Source: DATFYM01 sp035315065
Lineage (GTDB): Bacteria; Acidobacteriota; Terriglobia; UBA7540
Assembly (NCBI GenBank): GCA_035315065.1
Contig: DATFYM010000248.1
Location: forward strand, 1-41,615
Length of the DNA stretch: 41,615 bases
Direction: 5' to 3'
Position 1 is the stretch's first letter, and the number at the start of each line of letters is the position of its first letter. The notes under the pieces are model-generated. The model worked only from the letters and a program-made list of their open reading frames with translations. It was not told the DNA's origin and made no database searches. A program made the position numbers and the translations under genes. Below are positions 8,062-17,085 of the stretch, piece after piece.

Positions 8062-8970
8062 TTACGGGAGTACCTTTCCCGTTAACAAACGATAGGCCTC
8101 ACGGTACTTGTTGCTGGTGACCTCCACCACCTCCGCGGGAAGCGGAGGTGGCGGAGGCTGCTTGTTCCAGCCGACGGACTCCAGATAATCACGCACGAAT
8201 TGCTTGTCAAATGAGGGCTGGCTCCGGCCGGGTTGGTAGCCTTCTTGCGGCCAGAAGCGCGAAGAATCCGGCGTCAGAACTTCGTCGATGAGAATTATCT
8301 CGCCGTTCAGCAAGCCAAATTCAAACTTGGTGTCTGCGATGATGATCCCGCGCTCGCCGGCGACCTCGCGCGCTCTGGCGTAAAGAGCAAGGCTGAAATC
8401 CCGCAGACGCGTTGCCGAGTCCTTACCGACCCGAGTCACCATTTCTTCCCACGAAATGTTCTCGTCGTGACCTACCTGCGCTTTGGTGGCGGGCGTGAAG
8501 ATCGGCTGGTCGAGGCGCGAGGATTCGACGAGACCTGAGGGAAGGCGAATCCCGCAGACCGCACCCGTGGACCGGTAGTCCTTCCACCCCGAGCCGGCGA
8601 GATATCCCCGCACTACGCACTCGATGGGAAACGCCTTCGCCTTGGCCACCAGCATCGACCGTCCTCCCAACTGATCGCGGAAGGGCCTCAGCTCCACCGG
8701 GTATTCGTCACAATCCGCGGTGAGGAAATGGCTGGGCCCCAGGTCGCGCAGGAGATCGAACCAGAAGTACGAAAGCTGAGTCAGCACGCGTCCCTTGTCC
8801 GGAATCGGCTCCTGCATCACCACGTCGAACGCCGATAGGCGATCCGTGGCTACAACGAGAAGTTGTTCCTCACCGATCGTGTACACGTCCCGGACCTTGC
8901 CGCGCGAGAAGAGTCTCACGCCCGGCAACCAGCTCTCGCGTAGTGTGAGGTTGGGTGTCAGTTGGCTCAC
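8062..8970 (-). CDS. purC: Phosphoribosylaminoimidazole-succinocarboxamide synthase (SAICAR synthetase)
   Basis: 302 residues, the full family length. PurC joins aspartate to carboxyaminoimidazole ribonucleotide using ATP, a step of de novo purine synthesis in the cytoplasm. Landmarks are FSRGKVRDVYTIGEEQLLVV, ATDRLSAFDVVMQEPIPDKG, FPIECVVRGYLAGSGWKDY and IIIADTKFEFGLLNGEIILI. The start is GTG at 8970. No strong ribosome-binding site precedes it, and the predicted leader is only about 15 bases, so initiation may be unusual. It is the first gene of purC-cvpA-fis, driven by the promoter at 8992-9019. Confidence 0.97.
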   Translation of the reverse strand: MSQLTPNLTLRESWLPGVRLFSRGKVRDVYTIGEEQLLVVATDRLSAFDVVMQEPIPDKGRVLTQLSYFWFDLLRDLGPSHFLTADCDEYPVELRPFRDQLGGRSMLVAKAKAFPIECVVRGYLAGSGWKDYRSTGAVCGIRLPSGLVESSRLDQPIFTPATKAQVGHDENISWEEMVTRVGKDSATRLRDFSLALYARAREVAGERGIIIADTKFEFGLLNGEIILIDEVLTPDSSRFWPQEGYQPGRSQPSFDKQFVRDYLESVGWNKQPPPPPLPAEVVEVTSNKYREAYRLLTGKVLP

Positions 8971-8991
8971 GGGTTTTTTCGGGGCACGCTA

Positions 8992-9019
8992 ATTTTAGAA
9001 CAACGCGGAGGCATGTCAA
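8992..9019 (-). promoter_or_regulatory. Strong sigma-70-like promoter of purC-cvpA-fis
   Basis: Reading the minus strand: TTGACA (9019-9014), a 16-base spacer, then TAAAAT (8997-8992). The -35 is perfect and the -10 matches five of six bases. The predicted start near 8985 leaves a very short leader before the GTG at 8970. No PurR box or riboswitch is visible. Confidence 0.7.
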
Positions 9020-9047
9020 CGAAAAAAGATGTGCGCCGTACTCTCCA

Positions 9048-9281
9048 GAATTGACGATTGCCGATTGAAAGAGCCGTCAGCTTTCAGCCATCAGGCGAAA
9101 GAGCTTCAAACGCAGAGACGCAGAGGCACAGAGAAAAATGGGAACGTTCGTGAGACAAGCGACATCTTCATGTTGTGCTCATTCTCTTCTCCGCGTCTCC
9201 GTGCCTCTGCGTTTAATTTCTTCACACCTTCTGATTGCCGAAATCTGAACGCCGTTCCAATCGTCAATCGGCAATCGTCAG
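9048..9281. repeat. Composite family A repeat overlapping the smc stop codon (copy A3)
   Basis: Outer arms are GAATTGACGATTGCCGATTG (from 9048) and CCAATCGTCAATCGGCAATC (from 9257), so about 190 bases of other sequence sit between them. Inside lie a half copy of family F (CCGTCAGCTTTCAGCCATCA) and a complete family H element. The right arm continues into the TGA stop of smc at 9278-9280. Together with the purC promoter this accounts for the whole purC-smc gap. Confidence 0.85.
9108..9214. repeat. Family H palindromic repeat nested in A3
   Basis: The left arm is AAACGCAGAGACGCAGAGGC followed by ACAGAG; the right arm is CTCCGCGTCTCCGTGCCTCT followed by GCGTTT. The words AGACGCAG and GAGGCACAG are repeated and complementary. 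The centre is about 55 bases with no gene. Only one copy is in the window. Confidence 0.8.
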
Positions 9282-12200
9282 TAGGGTGCGCCGACCGCAA
9301 CCGGTTCCTCAGCGACCTCGTCGAAGCGTACGGAAACCAGCTTGGAGACGCCCGGTTCTTCCATGGTCACGCCGTAGAGGAGCTTGGCCATCTCCATGGT
9401 GCGCTTGTTGTGGGTGATGAGGATGAACTGGGTCTGGCGGCTCATCTCCTCGATCAAGCGCGCAAAACGGTCGACGTTGGACTCGTCGAGGGGAGCGTCC
9501 ACCTCGTCAAGGATGCAGAAGGGACTAGGCGTGTAGCGGAACATGGCGATCAGCAGCGCCAGCGCGGTGAGTGCCTTTTCACCTCCGGAGAGCAGCAGAA
9601 CGTTCTGAAGGCGCTTGCCCGGCGGCTGGGCTACCATGTCGATGCCGCTCTCCGCATCGCTTTCGTCGGCAAGACGCATCTGGCCGCTGCCGCCGCCGAA
9701 CAGGGTGCGGAACGATTCCGCAAAATAGGCATTGATAGAAGAAAAGGCCTCGAGGAATTGCTGCCGCGACACCTCGTCGATCTCGCGGATGGCTTGCGTC
9801 GTATCGTCGATCGAAGCCAGCAGGTCCTGGCGTTGGGTCTCGAGAAAAGTGAATCGGTCCTCGGCCTCCTGCAGTTCCTCCAGCGCCATCATGTTCACCG
9901 GCCCCATGTTTTCCAAGCGAGACTTCATTTCCCTCAGCTCACCTTCCGCCGCCTCCAGCGATTCGCCGGTGACCGCATCTTCCGGCTCCAGCCCAGCGAG
10001 AAGCTCCGCGGGCTCGGCGCGCAATTCTTCCCGGCACTGGGCGGCGGCGTGCGAGGATTCGGATTCCGCGCGCGCCAGGGCCACTTCCGTGTCCGAGCGC
10101 CTCTGTCGTCGCGAATCCAGCTCGGCGCGCGCCGTGTCGATGGCCGGGACCAGTTCCGCCGAGTGATGGTGCGACGCGCGGGAGCGCTCTTCCAGGGCGG
10201 TCAGAATCTCCGCTCCCGCCTGCTGTTCGCCTTCCAGTTCCGCCAGGCGCACCAGTAACTGCCCCGCCTCCTCGGTCAAATGGTCTTGCTCCCGGCGCCA
10301 GCCCTCGCGCTGCTCGGCCAGACGTTCCAGCCGGGCGAGAAGCTCTCGCAGGTTGGACGCCAATCGCTCCTGCGCTGCCTCCATCGAACGCGTGCGCTCC
10401 CCGAGGGCGCTCGATCGCGCGTGCGCCTCGACAAGCATCGGGGAAAGGGCGTCCAGTGAGGCGCGAAGGTCGCGCAGGAATCCAGTGACCTGCGCGATCC
10501 CAGCCTCGTGGCGTTGCTGCTCCCGGGCAGCGGCGGCGAGACCCTCGCGCACGGACGACTGCCGAGCGAGAATGCTGTCACGTTCTTCCTCGATAGCAAA
10601 GATTTCGCCGGCCAGCAGGCGCAGCCGCTCAGCGGCCCGGTCGGAAGCGGACTGCAACTGGCGAAGCTTCTCGCCCGTGAGAGCAGTCATCTTCTCCGAT
10701 TCCACCTTCTCGCCGGCAAGGCGACGAAGTTCCCCGTCCAGTCCCAGCACTCGCCCGTGCAACCCCTCGAGCTCGGTCTCGGCGATTTGAATCGTCGCCC
10801 CAAGCTCCATCGTCCTCCGCTCGAGCTCGCGGAAATCGCGTCGTAGCGCCAGAGGGCCGGCGCTGGCACCTTTTCCCCCGGTGACCAAACGATGATGGTG
10901 GTGCTCGCCGTCGGGTGTAAGGAAGTGGCAGTCCGGGTGCGCGGCCGCCAGGCGTTCTGCCGCGGCCGTGTCCGCGACGACGTAGGCGCGGGCCAGAGCG
11001 GGGAAGGCGGGATCGCCGTTCACGCCCAAACGCGGCTCAAAGCGAATGAGGTCGCGAACGCAAGCGACCACGCCTTCAGCATTCGCCAACTGCTCTGCTG
11101 ACTGGCTGCTGGAGTGGACGGCGGTCGGGACCTGGGTCAGAAAGAAGGTCGAGCGACCGGAGCCTTCGCTCTTCAGCAGGGCGATCCCCGACCGCGCCTC
11201 TTCGTGCCCGGTCACCACGACGCAATCGAGCTCAGCCTTTAAGAACTCTTCCACCACTTCTTCGTAACCCGGCGACACCTCCACAAAATCGGCGAGTACG
11301 CCAAGGGGTTGGAAGCAATGTCCGTTGGCCGGAAGGGTGCCGGAAAGCAATCGGCGCACGGTCTCAGTGGTGTAAGCGTGGCGCGCCAGGGATTCTTCCA
11401 GGGCCTGTTTGCGAGCCGTGGCCGCAGAGAACTCCTGCCGGAGGCTTTCGAGTTGACGACGCCTTCCTGCCTCCTCCTCTCGCGCCTGGTCGAGCGATGC
11501 CGTGGTCTCGGCCAGCGCGCGCTCCAGATCGAACAGTAGGCTCAACTGCTGGTTGCGTTCGGTGCTGGAAGCATCGAGATCGCCGGCCAGCCGGCGGTGT
11601 TCTTCCTCGATGCTGTCCCGCTCGGATCGTGTGCGCGCCAACTGGCGGTCCAGTGACAGCCCAATCTCCTCGGCCTGCACCAGTTGGTTACGCAAGTCGG
11701 CGGCGCGCGCGACCGCGGCTAGGAGTTCCTGCCTGCCGGCCTCAACCTCACTCTCCCGTCCCGCGACCTCCGCGGCCAGCTTCCCCTGGCGCTCCAGCAG
11801 CCCCGCCAGAGCCTTCTGCGCTGCCGCTTCCTCCTCCCGCACCTGCTCGCTCTGCGCCGCCCGCTGCGCTGCCTCCCGCTCGAGCGACTCGGCCTGAACT
11901 TCGAGACGCCGGCCTTCCTCTTCCGCCTCCGAGGCGCGAGCCTCAAGATTGGCCAGGCTCTCCTGGATGTTCGCGACCCGCGCCAGCAGCCGCTCGCGTT
12001 CCAGGTCGCGCTGCGCGGCCGCTTCGCGCAAGCCCTTCAGTTCCGCCTCTGCATCCTCGTGCTCCACCCGCGCCGCTTTTTCTTCCCGCTCCATCGCCTC
12101 CAGGGCCTCAGCCGCTTCCGCGCATGAGGTTTGAATCGCCGCGGATTGTTCGCGCAGCCGCGCGCACTCGCCCTCGAGCTTCAGCAGGCGGGACATGAGG

Positions 12201-13075
12201 ACCACTCGCAGGCGCTCGCGCATCACCGTGTGCAGCTCGCGATAGCGGCGCGCCTTGGAGGCCTGGCGCTTCAGCGCATTCACCTGCTTCGTTACTTCTT
12301 CCAGGATGTCGGTGATGCGAGCGAGGTTCTGGCGGGAGCTTTCGAGCTTCGCCTCGGCCAGGCGTTTGCGACCCTTGAACTTGGAAACGCCGGCTGCTTC
12401 TTCAATGATGGCGCGGCGATCGGAAGGCTTGGAGCTGAGCACCTGGCCGATGCGGCCTTGCTCGATGATGGCGTAGGACTCCGGACCCAGGCCTGTGCCC
12501 ATGAACAAGTCCTGAATGTCGCGCAGCCGGCACGTGTCGCCGTTGATGAGATACTCGCTCTCGCCGGACCGGAAAAGCCGCCGCGTCACCGTGATCTCGC
12601 CGGTGCGATGCCGCAGAGCCGGGGCCTGCCCCGTCCTTGCCGACGCCCGAGGGAGCGCAGTCTTGCCCTCCATCCCCGGACCTGCGCCGTTGCCGTTTCC
12701 ATTTCCCCCTTCGCTGGACCCTTCCGCATGAGCCGCGGAGGAGTCCTCGCTGTTGGGTTTCACCAGAAGCAAGGGACTGACGCCTGCATCGCCACCCGGC
12801 CCGGCGCTCTCGGGCTCCACCAGGGTAAGGCTCACTTCGGCCAGGCTGATGGCGGGCCGCCGGCTGGTGCCGTTGAAGATCACGTCGGCCATGCGCTCGC
12901 CGCGCAGGCTCCGCGCGCTCTGCTCGCCCAGCACCCAGTTGATGGCGTCCGAGAGGTTTGACTTCCCGCACCCGTTCGGACCCACAATGGCCGCCACGCC
13001 GTCCTGAAACGCCAGACGGGTGCGGTCCGCGAACGACTTGAATCCCAGCAGTTCAACTTGCTTTAGCTTGAACAA
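9278..13075 (-). CDS. smc: Chromosome segregation ATPase SMC
   Basis: 1265 residues, with a TTG start at 13075 behind AGGAGG (complement of 13084-13089). SMC dimers with ScpA and ScpB load onto and organise the chromosome. The Walker A is GPNGCGKSN (33-40); ABC signature and Walker B are LLSGGEKALTAL and FCILDEVDAPLDE near the C-terminus. Two long coiled coils flank a hinge that begins around GTLPANGHCFQPLGVLADFV. Residues about 88-158 (nt 12602-12814) are a Gly/Ser/Asn/Pro-rich insert in the N-terminal head, between SLTLVEPE and the conserved ITVTRRLFRSGESEYLING. It is about 60 residues longer than the usual loop in, for example, Bacillus SMC, and probably extends from the head surface. The stop codon lies within repeat A3. 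No scpA or scpB is in the window. Confidence 0.97.
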   Translation of the reverse strand: MFKLKQVELLGFKSFADRTRLAFQDGVAAIVGPNGCGKSNLSDAINWVLGEQSARSLRGERMADVIFNGTSRRPAISLAEVSLTLVEPESAGPGGDAGVSPLLLVKPNSEDSSAAHAEGSSEGGNGNGNGAGPGMEGKTALPRASARTGQAPALRHRTGEITVTRRLFRSGESEYLINGDTCRLRDIQDLFMGTGLGPESYAIIEQGRIGQVLSSKPSDRRAIIEEAAGVSKFKGRKRLAEAKLESSRQNLARITDILEEVTKQVNALKRQASKARRYRELHTVMRERLRVVLMSRLLKLEGECARLREQSAAIQTSCAEAAEALEAMEREEKAARVEHEDAEAELKGLREAAAQRDLERERLLARVANIQESLANLEARASEAEEEGRRLEVQAESLEREAAQRAAQSEQVREEEAAAQKALAGLLERQGKLAAEVAGRESEVEAGRQELLAAVARAADLRNQLVQAEEIGLSLDRQLARTRSERDSIEEEHRRLAGDLDASSTERNQQLSLLFDLERALAETTASLDQAREEEAGRRRQLESLRQEFSAATARKQALEESLARHAYTTETVRRLLSGTLPANGHCFQPLGVLADFVEVSPGYEEVVEEFLKAELDCVVVTGHEEARSGIALLKSEGSGRSTFFLTQVPTAVHSSSQSAEQLANAEGVVACVRDLIRFEPRLGVNGDPAFPALARAYVVADTAAAERLAAAHPDCHFLTPDGEHHHHRLVTGGKGASAGPLALRRDFRELERRTMELGATIQIAETELEGLHGRVLGLDGELRRLAGEKVESEKMTALTGEKLRQLQSASDRAAERLRLLAGEIFAIEEERDSILARQSSVREGLAAAAREQQRHEAGIAQVTGFLRDLRASLDALSPMLVEAHARSSALGERTRSMEAAQERLASNLRELLARLERLAEQREGWRREQDHLTEEAGQLLVRLAELEGEQQAGAEILTALEERSRASHHHSAELVPAIDTARAELDSRRQRRSDTEVALARAESESSHAAAQCREELRAEPAELLAGLEPEDAVTGESLEAAEGELREMKSRLENMGPVNMMALEELQEAEDRFTFLETQRQDLLASIDDTTQAIREIDEVSRQQFLEAFSSINAYFAESFRTLFGGGSGQMRLADESDAESGIDMVAQPPGKRLQNVLLLSGGEKALTALALLIAMFRYTPSPFCILDEVDAPLDESNVDRFARLIEEMSRQTQFILITHNKRTMEMAKLLYGVTMEEPGVSKLVSVRFDEVAEEPVAVGAPY

Positions 13076-14067
13076 TGCAAATTCCTCCTGCCCGAACTTT
13101 CACTCGATTGCGTGCCAGCCCAAAAGGCATAACGATGTTCTGCCGCTTCGAAAAGAACCTTAGCACGACAAAACAACCTTGTAAAGCTAAAACCACAAGT
13201 AATTGGGGCAGGAGGGGTCGAAAACCCCAAAATATGGCCTCGGGGCGAAATTGTAGTTTACGGCGGAGGTCCCGGTAAACCTGGAGGCAAAGGTTGGTTT
13301 TGGGAGAGAATTGAGCATCAAGTTGCGACAGATTTGTGGGTTGAAATCCCTTCTCCTTCGTTGGCTACTCGATTTTTCCCCTTGACGATCACGGCCCAGG
13401 AGCGCGCTTTTTCGCCTTTCCACCTCGCCAAGGTATACGGCGAATTGCGGGGCACCCGTTGACCCTGAGCCACAGAAAGGGGCCCGCCCTTTGCGAACGG
13501 CGATGAAACGCACTCCGGGGCTGCTTTTGTGCCGCTACTGAAAACAAAAGGCTTACATGAAATCGGCAATCGAGAAAACTTCTAAACGGCCGCAACTTCC
13601 TGCAAAACAAGGCCGAAATCGTCGTAAGCTCTTGATAAAATTACGGATACATCGCGTGGCTTCGTTTGTTCGTTTCGTGGTTCATCTCCTTGGCAATACG
13701 CGTGTTACGTCCGTGGCTTCGTTTGGCTTCGTTCCCGCAGTTGCTCGCTTGGGTCCGCCCTCATAATCTCGCACTCTCGCAACCAGGCAATCCAGCTCTC
13801 CCACGAGGTTCGAGTATCGTATTTGAATTTAAAATATCACACTATCTGCAAACCGCTTGCTCTCGATCGTGCCGTCTAGCCACACCTTACAGATCGAGCC
13901 TACAACATAATTACAAAAAAGTCAAAATCTTTTTTGGGGGTGTGCCAATTGCGCCAGCGGATCCTTCTGAAACGGGCGTGCACAAACCGAAACGGCCTTC
14001 TCTTCCAGTCGTCAATCCTTCGCTTCGCTCAGGACCAATCTGGAATCGGCTAATACCAGCGGCCGCG
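13076..14067. other. Long intergenic region without a recognisable gene
   Basis: About 990 bases between smc and the Uma2-type gene. The first 110 bases hold the smc leader and promoter candidate. Several short frames exist (for example 13187-13513 and 13666-14283), but none has protein-like composition together with a ribosome-binding site. The GTGGCTTCGTTTG word occurs at about 13655 and 13710. Around 13810-13940 the sequence is clearly A+T-richer. At 14026-14045 lies ATCCTTCGCTTCGCTCAGGA, a near-palindrome that recurs imperfectly near 37347. It may be a decayed gene or an insertion scar; I cannot tell which. Confidence 0.4.
13157..13185 (-). promoter_or_regulatory. Candidate promoter for smc
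   Basis: Minus strand: TTTACA (13185-13180), a 17-base spacer, TAAGGT (13162-13157), placed about 80 bases before the smc start. The -35 is strong and the -10 moderate. Confidence 0.4.
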
Positions 14068-14610
14068 CTACAGCACTTCGGAGAGTTTCAACGAAAAGCC
14101 GGGCAGCAATTCCGTGTCTTCGAGAGCTTGATCCTCATCGCGGATTTCCACCGGCTTCCCCGGCTTGTAAATGCGGGCAATGCGCGCCTCGGGATAGATC
14201 AGCCATACCGCTTTGGCGCCGTTCGCCAAGTAGATCTTAGCTTTTCGTCGGAGGTCCTCTTCCTGTCTCTCGTTTGCGGGTGACCACACTTCGATGCACA
14301 AATCAGGAGCGTCATCGTTGCGCTTGTGCGGATCGATGCGCGCCAGACGCTCTGCGCTCAGATAGTACACATCGGGCGCGAGGACAGTGTTATCGGCCAT
14401 CTCGAAGTCAGTGTTGTGATTGGCGGCACCGCCGTGTGACTTCGCCCAAGCCCGCAACTCGCCCATGATGAACGCGGTGATGTCTTGATGGTAGTACCTC
14501 GGTGAAGCAAGCACGTGAAGCTCCCCCTCGATGAGCTCATAGCGGACGCCGGGCTCGTCGGGCAGCGCGTCGAACTCCTCAATGGTCATCAACGTCTTGG
14601 TTTCGGCCAT
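14068..14610 (-). CDS. Uma2-family (DUF820) putative endonuclease
   Basis: 180 residues from ATG 14610, with GAGG seven bases upstream. The N-terminus MTIEEFDALPDEPGVRYELI and EGELHVLASP are typical of the Uma2 family, which has a PD-(D/E)XK nuclease-like fold. Candidate active-site residues are D80 in VLAPDVYYL, E107 in DLCIEVWSP, and K123 or K125 in RRKAKIYLANGAKAVWLI. The fold predicts nuclease activity, but no biological role is established for most members. These genes are abundant in cyanobacteria and Acidobacteriota. No partner gene is visible. Family B repeat B1 precedes it. Confidence 0.88.
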   Translation of the reverse strand: MAETKTLMTIEEFDALPDEPGVRYELIEGELHVLASPRYYHQDITAFIMGELRAWAKSHGGAANHNTDFEMADNTVLAPDVYYLSAERLARIDPHKRNDDAPDLCIEVWSPANERQEEDLRRKAKIYLANGAKAVWLIYPEARIARIYKPGKPVEIRDEDQALEDTELLPGFSLKLSEVL

Positions 14611-14636
14611 GTCAGCCTCATCGTCAGCAAGTCCTA

Positions 14637-14657
14637 TTTATACTACGTGACAAGTCA
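14637..14657 (-). promoter_or_regulatory. Possible -10 box and small operator ahead of the Uma2-type gene
   Basis: On the minus strand TATAAA (14642-14637) sits 27 bases before the ATG. Just upstream is the perfect palindrome GTGACAAGTCAC core (14647-14657). No good -35 is present. A repressor site overlapping the promoter is one reading; chance is another. Confidence 0.28.
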
Positions 14658-14671
14658 CTACGCGAAACTAC

Positions 14672-14757
14672 TTTGGATTTTGGATTTCCCTTTTGGATTA
14701 AAGCGGGCACAACCACACACGGTCTTTCAATCCAATCCAAAATCTAAAATCCAAAAT
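14672..14757. repeat. Family B palindromic repeat (copy B1)
   Basis: The left arm is TTTGGATTTTGGATTTCCC followed by TTTTGGATT; the right arm is AATCCAATCCAAAATCTAAA followed by ATCCAAAAT. The centre includes GCGGGCAC and CACACGGTCTTTC. The element occupies most of the gap between gcvPB and the Uma2-type gene. Confidence 0.88.
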
Positions 14758-14794
14758 ATTCGAATGCGGCAAACTCAGGTCGCCGCATACAAAA

Positions 14795-16282
14795 TCACGG
14801 CTTCCACCGCAACACCGGCTTCCGCGCCGCCGCGGCCTCATCCAACCGGCTCACCCGCGTGGTGTGCGGAGCCTTGAGCACGAACTCCGGATCTTCTTCC
14901 ACCTCCTGCGCGATGGAGCGCAGCGCGTCGATGAAGGCATCGAGTTCCGCCTTGCCGGCCGTTTCCGTGGGCTCGATCATCATGGCGCCGGCCACGATCA
15001 GCGGGAAGGAGACGGTGTAAGGGTGGAACCCGTAATCGATAAGGCGCTTGGCGATGTCGCCGGTGTGGACCCCGCGCGTGGCCTGCCGCCGGTCGGAAAA
15101 AACGCACTCGTGCATCGACGGCGCCTCGTAGGGAAGCTCGTAAAGGTCGCTCAGGCGGCGGCGAACGTAGTTGGCGTTCAGCACCGCGTCTTCCGTGGCC
15201 TGTCGCAGCCCGGAAGGACCATAGGCTAGAATATAGGCCAGGGCGCGAACGGCCATGCCGAAGTTCCCGTACCACGCCCGGACGCGGCCGATGCTCCGGG
15301 GCCGGTCGTGATTGAGGCGCCAGCCGCCATCCGCCGCTGGTTCCACGATGGGAGCGGGCAAGTAAGGCTCCAGGATCCTCTTCACCGCCGCCGGACCCGA
15401 GCCCGGCCCGCCGCCGCCGTGCGGCGTGGAAAAAGTCTTGTGCAGGTTGAGGTGCATCACGTCGACGCCGAACTCTCCCGGCCGCGCCACGCCCACCAAG
15501 GCGTTCATGTTGGCGCCGTCCATGTACACCAAGCCGCCGCGGGCGTGGACGACCTGGCAGACCTTCTCGATCTCGGTCTCGAAAACGCCCAGCGTGTTGG
15601 GATTGGTGAGCATCAGCCCGGCCGCTTCCTCGGTCATGGCGTGGTCGAGTTGTTCCAGGTCGACGCAGCCGCGGGCGTTGGACTTGAGGTTGCGGGTTTC
15701 ATACCCGGCGATGGTGACGCTGGCCGGATTGGTGCCGTGCGCCGAGTCCGGCACGATTATGTACTTCCGGTTCCGTCCCTGGTCTTCCAGGTAAGCACGG
15801 ATCATCAGCAGGCCGGTCAGCTCTCCTTGCGCCCCGGCAGCCGGCTGGAGTGATACCGCGTCCATGCCTGTAATCTCCACCAGGCAGCGCGCTGTCTCGC
15901 CGAGAATCTTCAGGCATCCCTGCGCCAGCGATTCCGGCGTGTACGGGTGATCGGTCGCCGGACCCTCCAGGCGCGCCACTGCCTCGTTGAGCCGCGGGTT
16001 GTACTTCATGGTGCAGGAGCCCAGCGGATAGAGGCCGGCGTCAATGGAGTAGTTCCAGGTGGAGAGCCGCGTGAAGTGGCGGATAACGTCAACCTCGGAG
16101 ACTTCGGGAAAGCCTTCCACTTCAGCGCGAAGAAACTCGTCGCCCAAAGCTTCTTCGAGCGGGACGGCCGGAACATCCAGGGGCGGCAATTCCGCGCCGG
16201 ACTTGCCCGGGGAACTGCGCTCGAAGATCAGACCCTCGTTCCGGGTCATGTGCGGACGGGCGTTCTTGATGCGGTTTTCCAT
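14795..16282 (-). CDS. gcvPB: Glycine dehydrogenase (decarboxylating), subunit 2
   Basis: 495 residues from ATG 16282; a second in-frame ATG 11 codons in is possible. This is the PLP-binding half of the split P-protein, which decarboxylates glycine and passes the aminomethyl group to lipoyl-GcvH. The pyridoxal phosphate lysine is K282 in HLNLHKTFSTPHGGGGPG. Other landmarks are LYPLGSCTMKYNPRLNEAV, LQPAAGAQGELTGLLMIRAY and VYMDGANMNALVG. It works as a complex with GcvPA. In this window gcvPA is upstream but separated by an oxidoreductase gene and two repeats, whereas the two subunit genes are commonly adjacent. Confidence 0.97.
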   Translation of the reverse strand: MENRIKNARPHMTRNEGLIFERSSPGKSGAELPPLDVPAVPLEEALGDEFLRAEVEGFPEVSEVDVIRHFTRLSTWNYSIDAGLYPLGSCTMKYNPRLNEAVARLEGPATDHPYTPESLAQGCLKILGETARCLVEITGMDAVSLQPAAGAQGELTGLLMIRAYLEDQGRNRKYIIVPDSAHGTNPASVTIAGYETRNLKSNARGCVDLEQLDHAMTEEAAGLMLTNPNTLGVFETEIEKVCQVVHARGGLVYMDGANMNALVGVARPGEFGVDVMHLNLHKTFSTPHGGGGPGSGPAAVKRILEPYLPAPIVEPAADGGWRLNHDRPRSIGRVRAWYGNFGMAVRALAYILAYGPSGLRQATEDAVLNANYVRRRLSDLYELPYEAPSMHECVFSDRRQATRGVHTGDIAKRLIDYGFHPYTVSFPLIVAGAMMIEPTETAGKAELDAFIDALRSIAQEVEEDPEFVLKAPHTTRVSRLDEAAAARKPVLRWKP

Positions 16283-16311
16283 TGCTTTCTTTCCAGCGCT
16301 TAGTGGTTATT

Positions 16312-16392
16312 GGCTCTCAGCGGTCAGCGGTCAGCGATCAGCAAGAACCGGTATCTTTTCTTGCTGAGAGCTGACGGCTGATAGCTGATGGC
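16312..16392. repeat. Family F palindromic repeat (copy F1)
   Basis: Left arm CTCAGCGGTCAGCGGTCAGC plus GATCAGC, right arm GCTGAGAGCTGACGGCTGAT plus AGCTGATGG. The centre AAGAACCGGTATCTTTTCTT is nearly the same as in F2 at 30.95 kb. It lies between gcvPB and the oxidoreductase gene. Confidence 0.88.
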
Positions 16393-16414
16393 CGCGCCAC
16401 TCGCCACTTCTTTG

Positions 16415-17062
16415 TCAGTGGGTCAGTACCTTGAACGCGTGTGTCCATTGATTTCTCAGGAGACCGGGAATGCACCATAACATGCAGAGAGGCTCCAAGG
16501 CCCGGGAGGCGACGATTCCTCCGCAGTCAAAAGGCTCCCAGCCGAACTGGCGGATGATCTCCGAGACCTGCGCCTTGGCGGCCTCATTGTCGCCGCACAG
16601 GAACATGGTGGGCGTTCCCTGCTCGAAGCGAGGGTTTATCATGAGCGCGTTTCCGACGCTGTTGAAGGTCTTCACCACATGCGCCTGCGGAACGAGCGCC
16701 TGCACTTTTTCTCCCAGGGATTCATTGGGTCCGGTGGTGAACCGCAGAACCCCGTTAACGGGGGGCTCATCGGAAATCGGGTTGTTCACATCGATCAAGG
16801 TCTTGCCGACGAAGTTGTCCGGCCCGGCGAGTGCGATCGCACTCTCCACCACGCGGCCCGCCACCGCCAGCACCAGCAGTTCACCGAAGCGCGCGGCGTC
16901 GGCAAACGTTCCCACCGACGCGCCCGGTGTCTGGGCAAGCCACTTCTGAGCGTCGGGCTCATTCGGGTTTCGCGTTCCCATCATTACCTGATGTCCGTGC
17001 TTGGCAAACCCACCTCCCAAAACTCGGCCAACAATTCCTGATCCCAGCACTCCGACTTTCAT
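16415..17062 (-). CDS. NADPH-dependent F420 reductase-like / Rossmann-fold oxidoreductase
   Basis: 215 residues from ATG 17062, with AGGAGG eight bases upstream. The N-terminus MKVGVLGSGIVGRVLGGGF is a GxGxxG dinucleotide-binding motif. KHGHQVMMGTRNPNEP supplies the NADP-selecting arginine region, and VVKTFNSVGNALM plus PTMFLCGDNEAAK match the family often annotated NADPH-dependent F420 reductase or NAD(P)-binding protein. Many homologues occur in organisms without F420, so the true substrate is unknown. The gene lies within the gcv cluster on the same strand, between gcvPA and gcvPB, and has repeats on both sides. A link to glycine metabolism is not evident. Confidence 0.85.
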   Translation of the reverse strand: MKVGVLGSGIVGRVLGGGFAKHGHQVMMGTRNPNEPDAQKWLAQTPGASVGTFADAARFGELLVLAVAGRVVESAIALAGPDNFVGKTLIDVNNPISDEPPVNGVLRFTTGPNESLGEKVQALVPQAHVVKTFNSVGNALMINPRFEQGTPTMFLCGDNEAAKAQVSEIIRQFGWEPFDCGGIVASRALEPLCMLWCIPGLLRNQWTHAFKVLTH

Positions 17063-17085
17063 ATGAGATGGCCTCCTAGTCTCTT

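Noticed and set aside
13339..13362. CRISPR-like GTTGAAATCCCTT sequence
   Set aside because: Single occurrence; no second copy at spacer distance.
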